This document shows, piece by piece, positions 29,269 to 39,972 of a stretch of 64,000 nt of DNA. The stretch is from contig CP091064.1 of assembly GCA_021907015.1 (NCBI GenBank), forward strand, positions 4,955,496 through 5,019,495, written 5' to 3'. The first letter of the stretch is position 1. Each line of letters begins with the position of its first letter. The notes beneath the pieces are model-generated. The model saw nothing but the letters and a program-made list of their open reading frames with translations, was not told where the DNA came from and ran no database searches. The stretch comes from Pectobacterium sp. PL152. Lineage in GTDB: Bacteria > Pseudomonadota > Gammaproteobacteria > Enterobacterales > Enterobacteriaceae. The position numbers and the translations under genes are program-made.

Positions 29269-30080
29269 AATGACCGTTGCCGATAAAATGCGTCAATCCT
29301 TCACGCCAGCCCTGAGGCCCTGAATCACGTGTGCAATATAGCTTGCCGCGGTACGATTCAGGCAGGCTAACAATTTGATTTTCTTTACCTTTAATTAATA
29401 TGGCGTAGTCCATTGCGCATAACAGCGATATATCGTTCGGACCATCTCCCAGACCAAGCGTTTTGACGGCGGTATCATATTTCTCGATATACTGTATTTT
29501 TATCCAGTTACTCATAAATCCCTTACTCGTTTGGGCGCCCATGACGTGATAGAAGCGCCCCCTTGTGTCAGAGCCAGACCGGCCTCTGCCAGTAACTGGC
29601 TGAAACGCGATAGCGCAGTGGGCTCATCCAGCCACACTAGCGGTTCAGATCCTTCACGCTGTTGTGCTCGTTGGGCATCTTGCTCGTTTAACCCTGTAAC
29701 TTCTGCTATCTCCGCGCTGCTCATATCGCCAAAGCCTTTGAAGCGAAAACCGGACGTGCGCAACTGCGCCAGCTGAGTACGGATGACGGAATATTCCACG
29801 CCGCTCCTCTTGCGTGGGTAATCGGGATGCGTTTGCCATGTCGGAGGGAGTACGGCAATGGCGCCGTTTTCCGCAATATAGGGATAATGTTCCAACCCGA
29901 GCGCCTGCCGTAAGGGGTCAACTTCGGCCGCCGTTTTACTGGTGGTGATAATCAGTGAATTGCCTCGCTCGCCAGCCGCCTCAGCCACGGCTGCGCGGCA
30001 TCCCACCGATAAGTCTCATGATCGAGCAACGATCCGTCGAGATCGCTGAAAATAATCAGCTTCGTGTTACGCGTTTGCAT
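29258..30080 (-). CDS. gpgP: Glucosyl/mannosyl-3-phosphoglycerate phosphatase (two frame breaks)
   Basis: HAD-superfamily phosphatase of the MpgP/YedP type that releases glucosylglycerate (or mannosylglycerate). Read-through gives about 274 residues: motif I LIIFSDLDGSLLDHETYRWD, motif II SLIITTSKTAAEVDPLRQAL, IAENGAIAVLP, and motif IV LGLGDGPNDISLLCAMDYAI. Breaks lie in a GG near 29975 and a G5 near 29562; one G each restores frame. The neighbouring gpgS remnant suggests the glucosyl substrate. Start at 30080. Confidence 0.8.
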
Positions 30081-30197
30081 GGGTTCTCCATGTTTTATCG
30101 TGGATAAACATAAACAAAGTGTCACGATGGGCGATTAACGTTAGTCAGAAAGGGCGTGTGTTTGTCAGTGGGGTGTTGTGCTCGTGGTATTGATTAA

Positions 30198-30213
30198 TGT
30201 GATCATAATCACA
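30198..30213. promoter_or_regulatory. Perfect CRP consensus site upstream of gpgP
   Basis: TGTGA-TCATAA-TCACA matches the CRP consensus at all ten core positions and lies inside a longer palindrome (AATGTGAT...). It is centred about 125 bases upstream of the gpgP start, while the gene to the right ends toward it, so gpgP is the likely target. Confidence 0.75.
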
Positions 30214-30288
30214 TTTTAATCATAGGCGGCGATCCGTCTCTTCACCAATAGCATAATGATCTCGCTACTTTCCTGTTCGCGGTGAAGA

Positions 30289-31249
30289 CTAGCGGGCGCT
30301 GCTTTTATCCTGAAACGTTTTCCGCCAGTCGGTCGGACTTACGCTAAAACGCTGTTTGAATTGCTGACGAAAGGTTACCGCTGACTGAAACCCTACGCTA
30401 TCCGCAATCGCTTCGATGGGTGGGAAGTCGATTCCAGCAATGCCTGACTATGGTGAAGCCGCTCTGCCGTTAGCCAGTCGCTGACGGTCATCCCCGTGGC
30501 TCGGAAGAAGTGCCGGGTAAATGTCCTGCGACTCATCTGCACGCGGCTTGCCAATGCATCTAAAGAGTGGGGCGAACGGAGATGGCTGCGCAGATAATCC
30601 AGTAGCTGATTGATTTTGCTATCCCGCGTATTTTCCGGTATCGGATGTTCGATAAACTGGGCCTGGCCACCGTCCCGGTAAGGCGGAATCACCAGACGAC
30701 GGGCGGCACGGTTAGCAATAGCGCTGCCACAGTGCTGACGCACCAGATAAAGGCAGCAATCAATTGCTGCTACCGTGCCCGCAGAGGTAATCAGATGCTC
30801 ATCTTCGACATAGAGCGCGTTGGTATCCAACCGCACATGACGAAAGCGGGCGATGAAATCCTGCTCAAACGCCCAGTGTGTCGAAGCGCGGCGACCATCT
30901 AACAATCCTGCGTAAGCCAGCACATAAGTCCCCAGGCATAATCCGGCGATTTGTGCTTTTCGGGTTGCGGCTGCACGTAATGCATCCAGAAGCGGTGCAG
31001 AAGGTCGCGTCTCTGGATGACTCCAGTAGGGAACCACGATCAAATCGGCGTCTTCTAACGCGCAAAACCCGCGATCAACGTTGATGGAAAAGCCGTGTTC
31101 AGAGGCACCATGCCCGGTTTTTCTGCACAGAAAAAGATCTCAAACTGTTTTTTTTCATAGAGCATGTCGCTGAAAACCATGCTCGGTATAGATAAATGAA
31201 ACGGGCTGAAATTCTCGGAGACAACCACCGCAACGGTTAGCACAGCCAT
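30289..31249 (-). CDS. GlxA-type AraC-family regulator with DJ-1/PfpI domain (two frame breaks)
   Basis: Read-through gives about 320 residues. The N-terminal DJ-1/PfpI-like sensor runs MAVLTVAVVVSENFSPFHLS, EDADLIVVPYWSHPE, and the nucleophile-elbow-like AQIAGLCLGTYVLAYAGLL. The C-terminal double HTH is SLDALASRVQMSRRTFTRHF and IEAIADSVGFQSAVTFRQQF, ending PTDWRKTFQDKSSAR. Breaks near 31118 and 30432. I chose the ATG at 31249 (GAGGGCGATT upstream). It lies next to a metal-dependent hydrolase on the same strand, its possible target. Confidence 0.78.
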
Positions 31250-31294
31250 AATCGCCCTCATTAAATCATCAATAGGTTCTGGTTATTACCCGGT

Positions 31295-32071
31295 TCAAAA
31301 TTGCACACTTTCACCATCGTTTGGCACATACGCGATAGACTGAAGCTTTTCTTCGTGCAGATAGTCACGCAGTTCGGCACGGCTTAAAAGGCAATGGTTC
31401 ACCGCTTCCATGTGCGTCGCGACTATTGCCGCGTTGGGCACGAGCTGATGTACGCGTCGTACATCCTCTTTGCCCATGATAATAGAGCCGAAACCGGGAA
31501 TGACCGCATTGCCGATATTCAGCGCCACCACATCGGGCGTGTAATGCGTTAGTGCATCAATAACATGCTGATTCCAGACAGTATCGCCAGCCAGATAAAA
31601 CGATTTCTCATGGGCATGTCGCAAGATAATCCCGCAGACGTCACCCAATCGTTCTGCCATTTGTGGATTAGCGTAGGTTTCATCAGAACCGTGCTGGCCA
31701 GACGTTTTGATCAGCGTTATGTCGTCATATTCCGTCTGCTCGCCCAGAACATGCACGGAGGTAAACCCTGCGCGCCGAATGAGGTCAGCATCCTGCGTAT
31801 TTTGGCTGAATATCGGCATCGTTTTCGGGATAGCCTCAATAGCCGCATCATCCCAATGGTCAGGGTGCGTATGCGTTACGATCACCGCATCCACATCCAG
31901 AATCGTCGCCATCGGCAGAGGAAGATCGACCAGTGGATTACGCAAATGCGCGTTTGCCGTTCCCGCAAAGCCGGGATAGGTTGCCTTTGGCGCCAACATC
32001 GGGTCAATCAGTAACGTTTTTCCACCAAATTCCAGCAGTAATGTCGCATTGCGAATCTGCGTTATTTTCAT
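31295..32071 (-). CDS. Metallo-beta-lactamase-fold hydrolase
   Basis: A 258-residue MBL-fold protein of the UlaG-like/metal-dependent hydrolase type. The metal-binding motif is HTHPDHWDD (residues 67-75), with TSGQHGSDETYANP, YLAGDTVW and the late ATHMEAVNHC. The usual substrates of this group are lactones or phosphodiesters; the one here is unknown. It precedes the GlxA-type regulator by 45 bases on the same strand, suggesting co-transcription. Confidence 0.82.
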   Translation of the reverse strand: MKITQIRNATLLLEFGGKTLLIDPMLAPKATYPGFAGTANAHLRNPLVDLPLPMATILDVDAVIVTHTHPDHWDDAAIEAIPKTMPIFSQNTQDADLIRRAGFTSVHVLGEQTEYDDITLIKTSGQHGSDETYANPQMAERLGDVCGIILRHAHEKSFYLAGDTVWNQHVIDALTHYTPDVVALNIGNAVIPGFGSIIMGKEDVRRVHQLVPNAAIVATHMEAVNHCLLSRAELRDYLHEEKLQSIAYVPNDGESVQF

Positions 32072-32316
32072 CTTATTGCTCCCATATCAGGTTTACTGGC
32101 GGTGCCGTTATGCACCAAACAGGAGCAGTATAAGAATCTGACCGGTCGCTAACAGTGGCCTGAATGACACACTTCGATGAGTTTAGGCCAATTTGTCTTA
32201 AGCAGGTTGTGTATCATCGGGCGAGTTATCCTATTGCCGTTGCCATACACACTGGGTATCTTAACTCACTGGCTCTCTTAACCAACGTGCTGTTGCATCA
32301 CTGAAAAGGACCACCT

Positions 32317-32547
32317 ATGCCCCATATTGATGTCAAACACTTCCCAAGAAACCTGTCTGAAGAAGAGAAGAAAGTTATTGCTGGAGATCTTGCGGCGGTT
32401 CTGAAGAAGCACTTCGGTTCTTCTGACGATTCGCTTTCTGTCGCGTTCAACGAAATTCAGCCCGATCGCTGGAAGGATGAGGTTTACGATCCGATCATCA
32501 AACCGCATTTGGATACGTTGGCGAAAAAACCGGGATATTCGTATTAA
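32317..32547 (+). CDS. pptA: Tautomerase PptA
   Basis: A 76-residue 4-oxalocrotonate tautomerase-family enzyme. The sequence starts MPHIDVKHFPRNLSEEEKKV, exposing the catalytic Pro1 after Met removal, and ends KKPGYSY, as in E. coli PptA/YdcE (MPHIDIKCFP..., KKPGYSMNA). The physiological substrate is unknown; E. coli PptA enolises phenylpyruvate in vitro. Confidence 0.9.
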   Translation: MPHIDVKHFPRNLSEEEKKVIAGDLAAVLKKHFGSSDDSLSVAFNEIQPDRWKDEVYDPIIKPHLDTLAKKPGYSY

Positions 32548-32856
32548 TTCGCCTTGCATCCTGAAGTACTAGTTTGCCTGCTCCGAGGCTTTTTCTAACG
32601 TCGTGGAGCGGGTTGACCACCAACCAGCGCTGCTTTTTGTGATGTCATTTATTCATCTATCCCAGAATTTCTATTTATTTCGTAGCCACGACATCAGCGC
32701 ACCCGCGAAATAATACGGCCAGAAAACCCGATATGATGAAGCATGATGCAGTGCAGGTTCAACCGTTAATCGTGCATTGTGAACGAGGACGTTCGTCATA
32801 AAAAGCCGATAACCTGTTATTGTTATCGGCTTTTCACGATGCGGTAGAGCAGGGAA
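32548..32856. other. Intergenic region between pptA and ddc
   Basis: About 309 bases between convergent genes. It holds a short GCCT-N6-AGGC-TTTTT hairpin near 32574-32592 that may end pptA, and the strong ddc terminator at its right end. I see no ORF. Confidence 0.5.
32801..32834. terminator. Terminator after ddc
   Basis: Thirteen-base stem AAAAGCCGATAAC (32801-32813) / GTTATCGGCTTTT (32822-32834). The A-rich arm supplies the T tract on the minus strand. Confidence 0.9.
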
Positions 32857-34353
32857 TTAGGCAGTCAGCAGCGGCTGAGCAGTGCTTTCAACCAGCGCCA
32901 ACAGGACTTTGACATCGTCCAGGCTAACGGTTGGGTTCAGCAACGTCAGCTTCAGGCAGGTAACACCGTTAAATTCGGTGACACCCACGTTGGCGCGGCC
33001 TGATTCCAGCAATGCATCGCCAATGCGTTGGTTAAGCAATGCGATAGTCGCATCATTCGCTGTCGCCAGCTGTTGCGGACGGAAACGGAACAATACGCTC
33101 GCCAGCTGTGGCTGCATCACCAACTCCAGCGAAGCGTGTTCAGCGACATACTGTGCAACCTGCTGTGCCAGTGTGACGCCATGATCGATGATCGCGGCGT
33201 ACTGCTGTTGGCCTAACGCTTCCAGACCCATCCACAGTTTCAGCGCGTCAAAGCGACGTGTCGTCTGCAGTGATTTCGATACCAGATTAGGAACGCCCTG
33301 CGCTTCATCGAACTCAGAGTTCAGGTAAGCCGCCTGATAGCGCATCAGTTCATAGTGACGGGCTTCTTTCAGCAAGAATGCGCCACAGCTGATGGTCTGG
33401 AAGAATTGCTTGTGGAAATCCAACGTAATGGAATCCACCAGTTCAATGCCGTCCAGATAATCGCGATACTTCTCAGACAGCAGCAGTGCGCCGCCCCAGG
33501 CTGCATCAACGTGTACCCAAATCTGATGCTCTGCCGCCAGTGTCGCAATCGCCCGCAGAGGATCGATCGCACCTGCATCCGTGGTACCTGCTGTCGCGAC
33601 AATCGCCAGAATCTGCTCACCGTTAGCTTTGGCCTGCGCCACTTTCTCTGCTAAGTCGTTCAGATCCATCCGCGCGAAGCGGTCGGTTTTCACCAGCGTA
33701 ACGCATTGATAACCCAGTCCCAGTAAAGCCATGTTCTTTTGCACCGAGAAATGGGCATTTTCAGAACAGAACACTTTAATTTTCTTCAGGTTACCAACCA
33801 ATCCATCCTGCTGAATCGAATGTCCCTGACGGGCAAAGAAGGCATCACGTGCCAGCATCAACCCCATCAGGTTACTCTGGGTGCCGCCGCTGGTAAACAC
33901 GCCAGCGTCACCAGACTGATAGCCAACCTGAGTACGCAGCCATTCAATCAGCTTCATCTCGATGATGGTCGCTGACGGGCTTTGATCCCAGGAGTCCATG
34001 CTCTGGTTCGTGGCATTAATCAAGACTTCAGCCGCCTGGCTGACCACCAGACTCGGGCAGTGCAGGTGGGCGACGCACTGTGGGTGATGCACCGACAGAC
34101 TGTCTTTCAAAAAGTACTCAATCGCACGCTCGATAGCGGCCTGGTTACCCAGGCCCTGCGGATTAAAATCCAGCGTGATGCGTTCACGCAGTTCGGCAAC
34201 AGTCTTTCCCTGATACATCTCAGGCTGTTGCAGCCACTGCATAACGGCTTGGCTACTCTGCGTAATCGCTTCCTGATAGGCTTCGATACTCTGCGCAGAA
34301 GAGGCCAAAATCGGGTTAACGGCTGTTTCTACTAATTGGGACATCGTGGTCAT
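32857..34353 (-). CDS. ddc: L-2,4-diaminobutyrate decarboxylase
   Basis: PLP-dependent group II decarboxylase making 1,3-diaminopropane from L-2,4-diaminobutyrate. About 498 residues. Motifs: GVFTSGGTQSNLMGLMLARD, CSENAHFSVQKNMALLGLGY, AGTTDAGAIDPL, VHVDAAWGGALLLS and the PLP-lysine segment DSITLDFHKQFFQTISCGAF; close to the Acinetobacter enzyme. Start uncertain: GTG 34362 abuts the dat stop, ATG 34353 has GGAG only three bases away, ATG 34344 twelve. Operon with dat. Confidence 0.92.
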   Translation of the reverse strand: MTTMSQLVETAVNPILASSAQSIEAYQEAITQSSQAVMQWLQQPEMYQGKTVAELRERITLDFNPQGLGNQAAIERAIEYFLKDSLSVHHPQCVAHLHCPSLVVSQAAEVLINATNQSMDSWDQSPSATIIEMKLIEWLRTQVGYQSGDAGVFTSGGTQSNLMGLMLARDAFFARQGHSIQQDGLVGNLKKIKVFCSENAHFSVQKNMALLGLGYQCVTLVKTDRFARMDLNDLAEKVAQAKANGEQILAIVATAGTTDAGAIDPLRAIATLAAEHQIWVHVDAAWGGALLLSEKYRDYLDGIELVDSITLDFHKQFFQTISCGAFLLKEARHYELMRYQAAYLNSEFDEAQGVPNLVSKSLQTTRRFDALKLWMGLEALGQQQYAAIIDHGVTLAQQVAQYVAEHASLELVMQPQLASVLFRFRPQQLATANDATIALLNQRIGDALLESGRANVGVTEFNGVTCLKLTLLNPTVSLDDVKVLLALVESTAQPLLTA

Positions 34354-34362
34354 TCGCTCCAC

Positions 34363-35745
34363 TCAGACTGGCTTCACGCCAGCAGACAGCAGGGCGTTTT
34401 CAAATTTATCCAGGAAGATTTCCAATTCAGCATTGCTGATCAGCAGAGAAGGCAGCAGACGCAGAACGCAACCGTTACGGCCACCGCGCTCCAGAATCAG
34501 GCCCGTTTCAAAGCATTTTTTCTGCAACAGGGCAGACAACTCGCCGTCAGCCGGGTAGCAACCCATGTGATCCTGCGCTTCGCCAGGTTTAACAATCTCA
34601 ATCCCGATCATTAATCCCAGACCGCGGATATGACCGATCACCGGATAACGTTTTTGCAGCTCAGCCAGTTTGGCTTTCAGCCATTCACCTTGCTCCGCGA
34701 CTTTGTTTGCTACCTGATTGTCTTTGAGGTGCTTCAGCGTCGTCAGACCGGTTGCCATTGCCAGTTGGTTACCGCGGAAGGTACCCGTGTGGTGACCTGG
34801 AGCCCAGGCATCAAACTGCTTTTTGATACCCAGTACGGCTAATGGCAAACCGCCACCAACGGCTTTGGACATCACGATGATATCTGGCTCAATGCCCGCG
34901 TGTTCAAAGGCGAAGAATTTACCAGTACGTGCAAAGCCCGCCTGAACTTCGTCGATGATCAGCAGAATACCGTGTTCCTGCGTCACTTTACGAATGCGCT
35001 GCAACCACTCGGCAGGTGCCGGGTTAACGCCGCCTTCGCCCTGAACGGCTTCCAGAATGACTGCCGCTGGTTTGCGTACGCCACTCTCAACGTCGTTGAT
35101 CAGGTTTTCGAAGTAGTAGGTTAAGGCTTTAACGCCGGCTTCACCGCCAATACCCAGCGGGCAACGGTACTGATGCGGATAAGGCATAAACTGAACTTCA
35201 GGCATCATGCCGTCGACGGCTTCTTTCGGTGACAGGTTACCGGTTACGGACAGCGCGCCATGCGTCATGCCGTGGTAGCCGCCGGAGAAGCTGATCACAC
35301 CAGAACGACCGGTGTATTTTTTTGCCAATTTCAGCGCGGCTTCAACCGCATCGGCGCCAGAAGGGCCTGTAAACTGGAGGCAGTACTCTTTGCCCTGACC
35401 AGGCAATAAGGAAAGTAAATATTCGGAGAACTGATCTTTCAACGGCGTTGTCAGATCCAGTGTATGTAACGGCAAGCCGCTAGTAATGACACTTTGGATG
35501 CTTTGTAGCACGTCAGGATGGTTATGTCCAAGCGCCAGCGTTCCCGCCCCAGCCAGACAATCAAGATATTGATTATTCTCAACATCAGTAATCCACACGC
35601 CTTCAGCTTTCGCAATTGCCAGAGGCAATTTGCGTGGATAACTCCTCACGTTCGATTCAAATTCAGCTTGTCTTGCCAAATAGGTTTCATTGTTTCCGGT
35701 TAATGAATTCGCACCTAAGCTGTCAATACGGACTTTATCCGTCAT
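34363..35745 (-). CDS. dat: L-2,4-diaminobutyrate:2-oxoglutarate aminotransferase
   Basis: Class III PLP aminotransferase forming L-2,4-diaminobutyrate from aspartate semialdehyde and glutamate. 460 residues. Motifs: [69 protein letters not shown] and the PLP lysine in [13 protein letters not shown]. It directly precedes ddc, giving a two-gene 1,3-diaminopropane route. Start: ATG 35745 or its twin 35748, both with AGGAGAGAT upstream; a longer ORF to 35853 is unlikely. Confidence 0.93.
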   Translation of the reverse strand: MTDKVRIDSLGANSLTGNNETYLARQAEFESNVRSYPRKLPLAIAKAEGVWITDVENNQYLDCLAGAGTLALGHNHPDVLQSIQSVITSGLPLHTLDLTTPLKDQFSEYLLSLLPGQGKEYCLQFTGPSGADAVEAALKLAKKYTGRSGVISFSGGYHGMTHGALSVTGNLSPKEAVDGMMPEVQFMPYPHQYRCPLGIGGEAGVKALTYYFENLINDVESGVRKPAAVILEAVQGEGGVNPAPAEWLQRIRKVTQEHGILLIIDEVQAGFARTGKFFAFEHAGIEPDIIVMSKAVGGGLPLAVLGIKKQFDAWAPGHHTGTFRGNQLAMATGLTTLKHLKDNQVANKVAEQGEWLKAKLAELQKRYPVIGHIRGLGLMIGIEIVKPGEAQDHMGCYPADGELSALLQKKCFETGLILERGGRNGCVLRLLPSLLISNAELEIFLDKFENALLSAGVKPV

Positions 35746-35748
35746 CAT

Positions 35749-36143
35749 ATCTCTCCTACAACCGTGTGCTCGCAGGCAACCACAGTTGAATAAATGAATA
35801 AAACACGTAACTGCTATAAGAAAAACGCGGCCAATATAGGGTTTTTCAGTCACCGACTCAATGATTTATTTCGTTTCGAAACTTTTATTTTTTTACATAA
35901 AAATCAATAAGTTGATTGCATTATTGCGAATTATGATGCCATAGCTATCTTACATGCTTATTAAATAAGCAAAAAAAAATCCTCCTACAGCAGAATTCCT
36001 GAACCGAAAAAGTGGCAACAACAGGGGTAAACAGCACGTTTAGCTAGAGCGATCGGGGGAAACCACACGTTTAGGAAAGGGGGGATTTCAGGCGTGAGCC
36101 AGCATAAAGGAAAGTGCAGCGGTTTTTCAGCCTCTGCAGTCCG
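35749..36143. other. Intergenic region between digH and dat
   Basis: About 395 AT-rich bases. It should contain the dat promoter; the 36000-36140 part follows the digH stop. No ORF or clear terminator hairpin seen. Confidence 0.4.
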
Positions 36144-37438
36144 CTAAATTGGATTCCAACGGTTTCTGAGGTAATTAACCGCGTCCTGGGTCTGTGGCTG
36201 ATTGAGATAGTTTTCTCTGAACAGAATCGTGCCGTTAATTTGTGGCACAGACTCATTCAAATCGAGCTGCTTTTTCAGTTCCGGTACGCCGCCATTTATC
36301 GTCCAGTCTGGCTCATTCTTTGAAGGTTCACCCACTTTATACAGGGCAACGCCAATATAGAGGCGTGTGTTTGTGGGTTTCACCACATCCGCCCACCATT
36401 TTGCCAATACATCGTAGCGAGCCGCGTCGCGCGCGAACGGCCAGTATAGCTGCGGTGCGATGTAATCCAACAACCCTTGCTGTACCCACAGGCGGGTATC
36501 GGCATACGCTTCATCGTAGGCGGCTGCGCCTCGCGTGTCTGAACCTGCCGCATCGTGTGACCGGTTGCGCCATACGCCAGCGGGGCTAACGCCAAATTCA
36601 ACGTCGGGTTTCAACTGCTTGATGGTGTGGGAAACCTGCTCAATCAACTGCTGAGTATGTGCCGCCGCCAGTCCGCTTTTGAAATAAACCCTTGACCATA
36701 CTTTTTAAAGCTCTCGCTATCGTTAAGAACGGAGCTGGATGATTCCGCATAGAAGTAATCATCGAATTGCACACCGTCAATAGCGTAGCGCGCAACGACT
36801 TCGGCCACGATACTGGTGATCCAGCTTCGTGCTTCCGGGATACCTGGGTCGAGCACAAAGCGATCGCCCGCCGTACGGATCCAGTCTCGATGCAAGACAA
36901 ATACGCTGGCCGGATTCTGCGACAGCGTGCGGTTTAATTCCGCCACGGTTGCCGATTTGGTATTAACGGAAACACGGTAGGGATTAAACCAGGCATGAAC
37001 TTTCATACCGCGCTTGTGCGCTTCATCCAGCATGAACTGTAGCGGATCGTAACCAGGATCTTCACCAATATGAGCTGTCAGCATATCTGACCAGGGTAAT
37101 ATTTTAGAAGGCCAGAGTGCGGTACCATCAGGTTTAACCTGGAAAAATACGGTATTGATACCGAGACTTTTCAACTTATCCAGCTTACCTTTCAGTGCGT
37201 CCTGCTGTTGAGTAATGCGACGCGCTGGGCTGCTGGCATTGACGGATGCCACCGGCGGCCAGTCAAGACGGGAAACGGTCGCGAGCCATACGCCACGCAT
37301 CGGCTCCTGCCTCTGCTGGGATTCCACCGGAAGTGGCTGTTGAACAGGAGGAAGCGGGGTGACAAGTGAGCTCGGTGGTTTAGATGCGCAGCCGACAAGT
37401 AGAAGCGCAGCAGCAATCAGTACGACTGGCTTTTTCAC
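36144..37438 (-). CDS. digH: Divisome glycosyl hydrolase DigH/YddW (one frame break)
   Basis: Lipoprotein glycosyl hydrolase-like enzyme that acts on denuded peptidoglycan strands at the septum in E. coli. Read-through gives about 431 residues (E. coli YddW 439). The lipobox is LLLVGC near residue 17; then MRGVWLATVSRLDWPPV, LKSLGINTVFFQVKPDGTAL, VHAWFNPYRV, YAIDGVQFDDYFY, VEFGVSPAGVWRN and YIAPQLYWPF. The frame breaks near 36660 in GGCGGCGG; one base restores it. It follows the VF530 gene by five bases. Confidence 0.88.
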
Positions 37439-37443
37439 GCTGG

Positions 37444-37731
37444 TTAGCTCTTATTTCTGCGGCTATTAGCCCATGGGTCAACGGCGCCATCATCTGGTTT
37501 TACGGAAAAGGTACCATCCAGAGAATCAAGGTACAGCGCTTCAACTTCAGCACGAGCCCAGGGCGTCCGACGCAAAAACTTTAAACTGGATTTGACGCTG
37601 GGATCGTTTTTAAAGCAATTGATGTTGATCAGTTTGCCCAGTTGAACCCAGCCAAAACGGGCAACCAGCGCATTGACTTGCATTTCAAGCGTGACACCAT
37701 GCAAAGGATCTTTAGAAATATGAGCAGTCAT
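37444..37731 (-). CDS. VF530 (DUF2132) family protein
   Basis: A 95-residue protein of the VF530/DUF2132 family: [20 protein letters not shown] and [20 protein letters not shown] are the family core. Family members are small, possibly DNA-binding, and of unknown role. It lies five bases upstream of digH on the same strand, so the two are probably co-transcribed. Confidence 0.85.
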   Translation of the reverse strand: MTAHISKDPLHGVTLEMQVNALVARFGWVQLGKLININCFKNDPSVKSSLKFLRRTPWARAEVEALYLDSLDGTFSVKPDDGAVDPWANSRRNKS

Positions 37732-37965
37732 GTGGAGTCCGGTAATTTCAGGTTGTGTATTCAGGGTTGGGCATGTAGCAGGGGAAGGTTACAAGAAAGC
37801 GGGGCGGCCAGCAATGATTCAAGCCGCGACACCATCACGATGGGAATGAACCAGCGCACTGTTTTAATGGGGTTCGCTAATGCAACGACGAACCTATGAA
37901 TCGTTCATATACAACTGGAGCCAAAAGCAACCTACAAGAGGCTACCGTTTTTGTTGGCCGTGGGG

Positions 37966-38006
37966 TCTTTTATCCGGCCAGCTAAGAGACTCGACCGGAT
38001 AAAAGA
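37966..38006 (-). terminator. Hairpin after the nitrilase-like gene
   Basis: Twelve-base perfect stem TCTTTTATCCGG (37966-37977) / CCGGATAAAAGA (37995-38006), 16 bases past the stop. No T tail beyond the stem on the minus strand, but the stem is strong. Confidence 0.6.
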
Positions 38007-38021
38007 TAGCCGTTATATCAA

Positions 38022-39504
38022 TCAGGTTCGAGGGGAGTATTGGTGTATCTCGCCAAGACCTGCAGTGAAGTAATCGTTAACAGACGGGCTAGAAGAGGTG
38101 ACCGCTGTTATGACTGGCGAATTATATAAGTCGAGATATGGGTTAGCCGGGCTGGAGGAACTACCACTAAAGGTAATACCGCCAGGATTGTTTGTGTCCT
38201 CAGGGTTAATATAGCCTGCAGGGCCGATATCGGTCGTGCGATAGGCTAGTTGGCTATGGCTGAAATAGGCGACTCCATTAGACTCGGAGCGGGTTTGGGC
38301 AGATAAGGTATAAACCCCAGTGATGACTTGTTTGGCGGTACCATTGCCAGGCTTGCCATCTGTAGTTATGACGGGTTTACCGCTGGCATTGTATTGATCA
38401 ATATATAGTCGCAACCATCTGCGTTAAAAATAGCACCACTACTCCCGCCAGCGATGCCGTAATCCAGGAGCTGCATGCCACCCGAGGGAACCAACTGAAT
38501 ATCAAGAGGACTGTTGCCGACCATTTCAACGGTACGACGAAGCCGTTGCAGTCGATGGTCGAGGCAGATCTCTACTCCCAGCTCGACATTTTGATCATAA
38601 GAGACAATCGGCATACGGGCCCCAGGTTTGCGGTATATACCGGTACCTGTCCCTTGATTGTCACCATTGAGTATGCTGACAGGGGGTAATTGGCCAGCCA
38701 TTCTGTGATCTGCCCACCAGTATCAATCATACCGTTCTGGAGTACGCCTAAAGTCAGGTCAACAGTAGATTCGGCCTGTTTCTCAACAATATTAGATAAA
38801 ATTTTTCCACCGGAACCACCATTATAAACAAGGATCCCAGCGCGATTGCGAACGATGCAGAGCGGATCCTGTCGATATGCATTTACCAGCGCATTTAACT
38901 CATCATAGCTAGTGTTGGATTGGGATTTTGTCTCTGTCTCTGCCTCAAATGGTTTAAGGCGCATCAGCCCTATGTGCGCTGTTGGTACGGGGAGGGCATT
39001 TTTTGCAGCGGGCTATTATAGGCCGCGTTTAGCGCAGCGAGCCGCTTTTGGACTTCTGGCCCATTCAAGAATTGTTCAATATCGATAATATTGGTGGTCA
39101 ATACACTACCAGTGCAGATCACCCAGTCTCGGCCTGCTTCTGAGGAGGCTGCAAGCGTGTTTTTAACACGTGTGCTAAGTTGGTTCATTAAGTAGTCAAA
39201 AGCGGAATTGCCGTTGATCAACAGGCCAGGATATGGGCCGTGGACACTGTGGAAATAGAACTCTGGCACAACAAAGTAACGAACCCAGTTGTTACAATGA
39301 GCAGCGCCAGCAATGGCAACATTTAGAGCATTGATGAACATATCAATGCGAAAATCAATGTCACTTTGCATGTCCTGAGCAGTGGTAATCGCTTGGCCGG
39401 GCCATTCGGCGGCAACCAATTTCCAATCGTAACTGGGTTACGATAAGCCGTGTACAGAGACCATGCGAAAAAGTTATTTTGGTAATGTTAGTTCTGTCTG
39501 CCAT
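38022..39504 (-). CDS. Nitrilase-superfamily-like protein (about five frame breaks)
   Basis: Four overlapping frames join into one protein of about 495 residues starting MADRTNITKITF. The segments PEFYFHSVHGPYPGLLINGN, GIYRKPGARMPIVSYDQNVE and ELGVEICLDHRLQRLRRT place a Glu, a Lys and a Cys in the order of the nitrilase Glu-Lys-Cys triad; this assignment is mine, from motif shape. Breaks lie in homopolymers near 39462 (T5), 39425, 39000 (A6), 38695 (C5) and 38410 (T2). No signal peptide. Substrate unknown. Confidence 0.55.
38989..38996 (+). other. KOPS-type octamer
   Basis: GGGGAGGG fits GGGNAGGG and points rightward, toward dif. Confidence 0.4.
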
Positions 39505-39972
39505 GTTTGGATTCCTTCAGAAATAATAAATTTATTCCTCAAGCGGCCGTCTAATAGAGCTAGCTTCGCCCAGGTTATTTAGATTCCGATGTTCAGTTGC
39601 AAAGAAATAGCGATCGGAAGCTCCTTTTTACATCCACTACCTTTATAATCAATGTATTATGATTGATGCTTATTTATGTATTAATTGTGGACTGCTGCGT
39701 GTGATGACTTATGTAATCAAAGCCTATTCAACATATACATTCGGGGTGAATTTTTCCAAGCTATTTTTATTTTGAAAAATTAACTTAGCATTATAATTAT
39801 TTTTATGACAATCATGATTGCCCTAGATGAGACTCAGAAAGGATAGGGAGGCAATGTACAGGAATAACAACCTGATGAGCATGAAGAATAACAAAACAAC
39901 ACTTTTAAATTAATTATGATAATTAATATCAGGCTAATATATTTATTTTTCCTTTTCCTTTTCCTTTAATAA
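39505..39972. other. AT-rich intergenic region
   Basis: 468 bases, strongly AT-rich, without a convincing ORF. It contains a CCTTTT triple repeat near 39950-39966 running into a hairpin with AAGGAAAGG. It probably holds the promoter of the nitrilase-like gene on the left; the right part precedes a gene remnant. Confidence 0.4.

Noticed and set aside
36640..36900. Short ORF inside digH
   Set aside because: Shadow frame of digH caused by the frame break near 36660.
39640..39680. Second dif-like site (ATAATCAATGTATTATG)
   Set aside because: Lacks both XerC and XerD arms; only a chance AT-rich palindrome.
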